From Pocillopora verrucosa (taxonomy: Eukaryota; Cnidaria; Anthozoa; Scleractinia; Pocilloporidae): DNA of 64,000 nt. This document shows, one piece after another, positions 58,471 through 64,000 of the stretch. The stretch spans positions 3,861,585 to 3,925,584 of the forward strand of contig NC_089313.1 in the NCBI RefSeq assembly GCF_036669915.1. The letters run 5' to 3'. Numbering within the stretch: position 1 is the stretch's first letter; each line of letters opens with the position of its first letter. The position numbers and the translations under genes were made by a program. A model generated the notes under the pieces. It saw only the letters and a program-made list of their open reading frames with translations. It made no database searches and had not been told where the DNA came from.

Positions 58471-60817
58471 AGTTGGAATACATTACATATGCAGGGTACG
58501 AGCTATTTGATTGTTTTGATTTTCGAATGCGCTTAAAACATGGAAATGCATGGGAATGAACAGATATACCGTATTTGTAAGTTAAATCGCCGGAATTGCA
58601 CCCTTTATTCGCGTAAAAGAATGTTGGGATGGGGGTAGGTGTCGAAAGGTTACCCTCGGGTGAAGTCAATAATTTTAGCCGGTACATTGTAGAATCCCAG
58701 CACAAAGCCTGGACAAATATCACCGAGCCTGAGGAGATTTTTATCGCTGGAAAAGAGAATGTAGCCTTCCCTATAAAATATTTATCAGTCTGCAAGTTTT
58801 GATGCTATGTTTCACCACTGTGATGTTCTTATTGTTGAGACCGGTCTGTATATTACTCACACCCTTGGAATTTAAGTCAATTTAGCGTTAAAAAAAGTTT
58901 TCAGACAATTGGAAATTTTCCCAGAAGTCGCTGTATACACAGATGCATGTGCATATATTGACGGCAAACTATTGATTTATCTTTGCTTGACAAGAAAAGT
59001 GTGCATATACATAGAGGACTACGGGTTCTATGCATCGTCAGATAAAACATTGTAACAGAATATTTAAAGAGTCGAGTGCAAAGGAAGCCATTCCAAAAGG
59101 ATCTCATTCCAGAGAGACATCTGCCCAAAAAGCAGTATGCTTATATGAGAAAAGAAAAGAAAAGAAAACTTGAGTAATTCAGATTTAATCAAATTTTTAA
59201 CAGATGACAATATTAACAAGCATTACTTTCTTGTCACTATTAACATGCATCACGAAAGAAGACAATTGAGCAATAACTATTATTCATGCTAATACTAAGT
59301 CAAGGCTTTGTCACAGTTTCTTTCTCAAAAAGATATTGTAGATGAATATAAAGAGTGATTTTATCCAACTGGTGAAATTGGTCATAAACTACTGTGCATT
59401 ACAAAATTTTTGGTTTATGTCATGTTTTCCACATACAACATGGGGAGAACCAACAATCAAACATGCATGCTGGTGTCACACAGGTTTGTTTACATACTGT
59501 TTCATGGGTTGAGTAAAATCACTCTAGTTGTTCCTTTTTTAATGTTTCATATAAATTTTGGTTACCTTTTTCCTGCTATGATATCTTTTGTTGATAAAAT
59601 CATCTTGATAAATAGGATACACTGTAAGTGTTTGGAACAAATAAACACTTTTTTTGTGTCATTTAAGCAGGAGTGATTGGTGCTAAATATTTTTTCTAAC
59701 CACATGTGCAAATCGTAATTAATCTAACTCAAAATTCAGGCTTACATTGCTCATCTAACAAACAAATGGGTGGTTAAAAAAAAAACTCCTTCAGTTGTAC
59801 TTGAACATGCAACACTTCCATGGAAATAAACATCTTCAGTACAAATAATTCAAGTAAATAACTTCAGGTAAAATACTGATTTTTTGGAATTTGTGAAATA
59901 TAAAGTAGACTACACTGCACTAATATACTATAAATCCATTCTATCCTTTTACTCACTTGCAAATATTTGGCTCTAACTGTTCAATACTATTTGACAGATT
60001 ACAGAAAGTAACTCTGTCCTTCCAATTTGCCCTTATATACTTTTGAATAAAATAAAGCAGTTGACACCAGATCGAGGAGTCAAGGCTATTTTATTCACTC
60101 ATTCACTCATAATGGTTGGTAAGATTTCTTTTTTATATGGGTTGCTGTAAACGTAAAGATTTTAAATAAATTCTTTGCAATTTAAATGTTTGTGTCATTT
60201 TTTAAAATTTTACTGCTCTGGAAATGCACTGGATATGAAACTCTGGAACTACACAACTCCAAAGGAGGTTTTGTGGACAAATTCATGGGTCTGATGTGAA
60301 CATGCTTAAGAGGTCACATTCTCTATTGATGTTCTCTGGCCATGTCTAGGTACTATTCACAATTTGGAGCTGCAGAATTTTGGATATAACTTGAATTAGG
60401 CATGCTTCAAAACCCAATTGAAACTGTTAGAGTGAACACATGACCTGTTAGGTATTTAATTATTAGTATTACACTGTGCCAAATAGCTTTCCTTTACTGA
60501 TTTTATTTAAAATTACATAAAGTCTTTCTCCTCAAGTTGCCTCCATTTCCAGTCTCTCCACATTCCATAATGATGCTGTTTTGTAATGCTCAATTAAAGA
60601 CCCATCCATCACTATCAACTTGCTTTAAGATACTTGCCACATCAGTTCTGTGGTTTCCTTGGTCCAAAATTCCAAGGCTCTATCCCACTTGTAATGAAAA
60701 ATCTTTGTCTCAACCTACCCATCCTTACCTGCCTCCAGTAATCAAAATTAACCTTTTTTTCTGTTGTCATCACTGCATGGTAACACCCTCTTGGAACATT
60801 TATCCCTTTCTCCTTCC
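58471..60817. other. Intergenic region
   Basis: No supportable gene. A short (AAAAG)n run lies near 59148-59168, and TTTATT at 60502-60507 gives AATAAA on the - strand, a possible poly(A) signal for the gene at 60818-63820. Confidence 0.5.
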
Positions 60818-63800
60818 TTAGTTTGAAAAGATATTGCTCAGTGATGGCATTAAGGCCTTGGAATACCTTCCTTCCTTCCTTCCTTCTTTCAAATAGAGAA
60901 TCTGTAGGGTTGGAATCTGTGAAGAAAATCAGTCTCCATTAGAAAAGAAACTTTAATGACACTCAGCTGATGAAAGACTGTCTTTACCAAATGGTATTAA
61001 AATGCACATTTGGCCTACTTTCATTGGGTTGGTTGGACTTCTCTGCTAATGAAGTACCACTAACCTTGAGTATCAGTATGTTAATGATAATATGCTATGA
61101 ATTAACTCAAGGGACAATGAAAACAACCTCATCCTTCTGTTAACCCAACAAACAAATTTAGCAATCAAAGAAGGAACATCAATCATTAGATGTATTTATA
61201 ATAATTTCCCTTAAATTTTATTGCAGACATAAGGCACTAAAAAACATCCAAAACTGGTCATCAAAGGACACATAAAACAAAAGCAATAGTAATTATAATT
61301 GTAATAATAGTAATAATAATAATATTCCCCTAAACTACTTGGCATGTTACAAGAACATCTCTGCATAGTATAAAATAATTATTTTATAATAATAATGATA
61401 TTCCCCTAAACTACTTAGCATGTTACAAGAACATATATGCATAGTTTTAATTAATAATTATAATAATAATAATAAAGTAAGAGAAAACCTAAACAGAAGA
61501 AAACTATAAATCACTCGCAAATTCTGCATACCTCATAAGAAGCATCTTTGGGAGGCTTGAGGAGCTCAAACAGGACAAAATCTTCATCATCTGGTTCACT
61601 GGCTATAAAAAAAGCACACAATGCTTTCATTAGCAAATAACAAAAAACAAACAAGGTTTATAGAGATAAATAATTATGGAACAATGTAGCAAAAAACTCA
61701 TCTTACAAAAACAAAGAGACAAAGAGTGAAAATGGTCAACATAATTATTAACTACCTTGAATATTGTTTTCATTTGACAGCTGTGTCTTTGTCCAGTAGT
61801 TGAATGTCTAATGGTGAAAGAGGAGGGAGGAGAACAAATAAATCATCATTAATATCGTCATAATCCTCCTCAAAATCTCCTGATTCATACTCACCAGGAA
61901 AAGCAACACCAAAACCAGCAGAAACCTCTTCCATGGTTTTTCCAGTACTAAATGGACTCACTCCTGTTTTGCATTTCTTGATTCCATCTTCACCTATTCT
62001 TGCACTGCTGTCTTCACCAGCACAATGCGCAAAACAGTATCTGCCAGTTTTTCATCAACATATTTGTGGCATCCATTGAAGCTACAATCTGCTAAACAAA
62101 ATATAGTATTTGTAAATAAGTACTTAAGCTATCTATGATTGCTACCTTTAACATACACTCACTGACTATACCCTAACATCAGTAGGCATATTCTCCGTAC
62201 CGTTCTCTATACATTTCCTGAACTGTTGACAAGGAGAATTTGTTTAAAAATCAAGAGCTTTATAAGTTGTTGGTCATTTCCTTGATTCATGTGGGATGTG
62301 GGATGATATCAGGGGTGATTTTGTAATGAGAAATTAGAGGCTGGCCACTCTTAGGGTTAAAGGGTTAAGATTTTTTCTTTCATTAATGTATTGCAAACTG
62401 TACATAACTAGTAAAGCAGATCCTATTTAATGGTTCAGAGATGACCCTTCTACAAGTAACTGGAGTTGAGGCAATGGAAGGTATTATTGCATGCTCAGTG
62501 TATTGTAGCATAGTATTTAAAAGTTTCCTGTTTCTGAATTCCAGCAGTGGATAACTCTTGTATTCCAGCACTGTTATTTTCCAGCCCCTCTCAGCTGTTC
62601 TCAGTTTCTCAGCAGGAGTTAACTGTTGTATTCCAGTAATGTTAATTTCCAGCCCTACACAGCTGTTCTGAGATTACCAGCAAGGAATAAATATTCTTTT
62701 ACAGTACTTACTTGTATTTTCCAGCCCCTGCAAGCTGTTCTGTCATTTTTGTTTTCCAGCTGGAGGTAACTGTTATTTCTAAGCACAATTATTTTCTGGC
62801 CTCTCTAGGCTGATTGGAGTTTTCCTGCTCGAGTTGAATGTTATTTTCTGTAAAACAGAATAATATACATAAGGGGCGACCCAGGCATGAAGTGAAGAAA
62901 CCTTCCTTGGAAACCTTGGAAACAAGACAATGTTTTTAATTGCTCAGATCAAAACCAAAAAATTTTATTGTTTGTTAAAAACAATGTTATATAATGTTAA
63001 ATGTTACATAATGTTAAAAATATCAAGGTCAACAGTAATTCTGAACAGAAAATTTAATAAATTTGACACCTGTGGAGTATATAGCATTGCTTATGAATGA
63101 GACTAGAATGTGCTTTTAAATTTCCATCATACCTGAATAATGTCTGTGTAAAATTTGAGCTCAAATATAGTATTTTTAACTTATAAATCTTCTCCTAGTA
63201 AGTGGCCCTGGCAACCTATCTTTACATGTAACTGCCAATAAAATAACCCTCCATCTTCATAAAGATCTAAGTAAGCTTTTAAGGCCTTCCTGTCATTTTT
63301 TTAAAGCATGGCCTCACAAACTTTTTCTTTTGGCTACACCAATAGAAAACATTTAGGGAAAGTCAAATAATCAACAAGCACAACTAGTACTTAAATACTA
63401 AGTTAGCAATTGACTGAGACACCATTAGCACCACTGTGACAATAAAAAATGCAAGAACCCTCAACTGGCTGAAACTTGCATCATTCAGTTGCATACTATT
63501 CTTCCCACATTTCCTAATAAATTAACCTATATTTAGTGGATACCTCTATAACACAGACACTAGGGAAGGTTCTTAGAGAGGTTACCTTTGATACTTTTAT
63601 AACTATAAAAGTAATAGCTTTCGCTGCAGTTTAAAGTGATTTAATTTTTGAGATACAGTTAACTAATTCTTCACTTATCACACAACAGCTGTGCAAAGCA
63701 TATCAATTGTAAATAACAAATATGGAGAGTTACAAATTACTTTCAGTACTTTATAGTGCAAGCAATGTGTTCCTTACCATCATTTTGCAGTGTTTTCTTT

Positions 63801-63820
63801 CCATTTACAGACTCAAGTGG
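60818..63820 (-). CDS. 3' part of an unidentified gene, apparent frameshift
   Basis: Candidate exons in order: 63820-63778 (PLESVNGKKTLQND), 62091-61962, 61807-61756 (TFNYWTKTQLSNENNIQ), 61602-61532 (SEPDDEDFVLFELLKPP) and 60916-60818 (IPTLQILYLK.. to TAA). All have GT-AG sites and their phases agree, except that the second needs one more A in the A5 run at 62048-62052. On either side of that run, two frames give a coherent Cys/His-rich stretch: CSFNGCHKYVDE, then TGRYCFAHCAGEDS and IKKCKTG, suggesting a small zinc-binding module (C-x4-C...YVD..TG.YC..HC). The 5' part lies beyond the window edge. I do not recognise the family. The missing base may be an assembly error or a true lesion. The last exon includes a (CCTT)n repeat and is the least certain. 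Confidence 0.5.
62165..62368. mobile_element. MITE, family C
   Basis: ACCCTAACATCAGTAGGCATATTCTCCGTACCGTTCTCT start and GAGAAATTAGAGGCTGGCCACTCTTAGGGTTAAAGGGTTAA end. The same family as 37518-37735, to the 5' side of the Cys-rich exon of the unidentified gene. Confidence 0.7.
62500..62860. repeat. Tandem repeat, about 75-bp unit
   Basis: Four degenerate units; on the - strand each holds GGGGCTGGAAAATAACA, CTGGAATACAA(C/G)AGTTA and GAACAGCT. Several units have open frames of the LENNSAGIQ type flanked by splice-like signals, so this may be a duplicated exon of the surrounding gene that has decayed. No complete frame survives. Confidence 0.55.
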
Positions 63821-64000
63821 CTGTAATGAAAAAACAAATTCAAACAATTTTACCTCACTTCCTAAAGCAAGAAATCACAAGAATAAACAAGTGTAGAAAC
63901 TTAGACATACTTAGGCTAGAACCCTAATTCAAAAATTAAAAACTACCCCCTGCAAAAAAAAATGTACCACTGTCTTTGGTACCATCCTGTTCCTCCCCTA

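Noticed and set aside
58403..58795. 130-codon - strand ORF
   Set aside because: Begins next to the minisatellite, has no domain and no splice partner.
1..64000. CRISPR array, bacterial operons, ribosomal RNA genes
   Set aside because: No regular short repeats with unique spacers, no ribosome-binding-site-linked genes and no rRNA sequence; all genes are intron-containing animal genes or a single-exon GPCR.

Overview
The window looks like nuclear DNA of an anthozoan cnidarian, most likely a stony coral. This is inferred from AT-rich sequence, short GT-AG exons in long introns, animal genes (RPA2, a C2H2 zinc-finger factor, a rhodopsin-like GPCR) and a dense load of short non-autonomous elements (TTAA-ended MITEs, tRNA-derived SINEs, foldback elements). 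No species can be named from the sequence alone. All gene models were spliced by hand from GT/AG sites and reading phase, without transcript support.

Left third (3.7-20.1 kb, + strand): two tandem seven-exon paralogues of about 501 and 491 codons with matching intron positions and phases. Each encodes a signal peptide, an S1 lobe, M1, a re-entrant pore loop, a second pore helix, an S2 lobe, M4 and a C-terminal coiled coil. This is the ionotropic glutamate receptor plan without the amino-terminal domain, but the pore loop carries a full potassium-channel filter (TTVGYGD). They look like ligand-gated potassium channels and are the most striking content here. An intron of the first gene holds an apparently intact hammerhead ribozyme motif on the opposite strand, inside TA repeats.

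Middle (22.7-41.1 kb, - strand): RPA2 (ten exons, 291 codons, with an E2F-like site upstream), then a 14-exon gene for a 15-finger C2H2 protein of about 1050 residues with acidic/Q/A/V-rich flanks. Many introns carry MITEs.

43-51 kb is a rearranged segmental duplication of the last exon of the zinc-finger gene. It holds two open mini-gene models (348 and 167 codons) encoding only the tail domain, one with a five-fold 57-residue repeat, plus decayed and inverted copies and a perfect 72-bp palindrome.

Right part (51-64 kb): a single-exon class A GPCR on the - strand, a heptamer array, a 3-kb minisatellite of about 105-bp units interrupted by a retroelement fragment, and on the - strand the 3' part of a gene running off the window. 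That last gene shows an apparent 1-base frameshift in an A-run. The remaining intergenic DNA shows no supportable genes.
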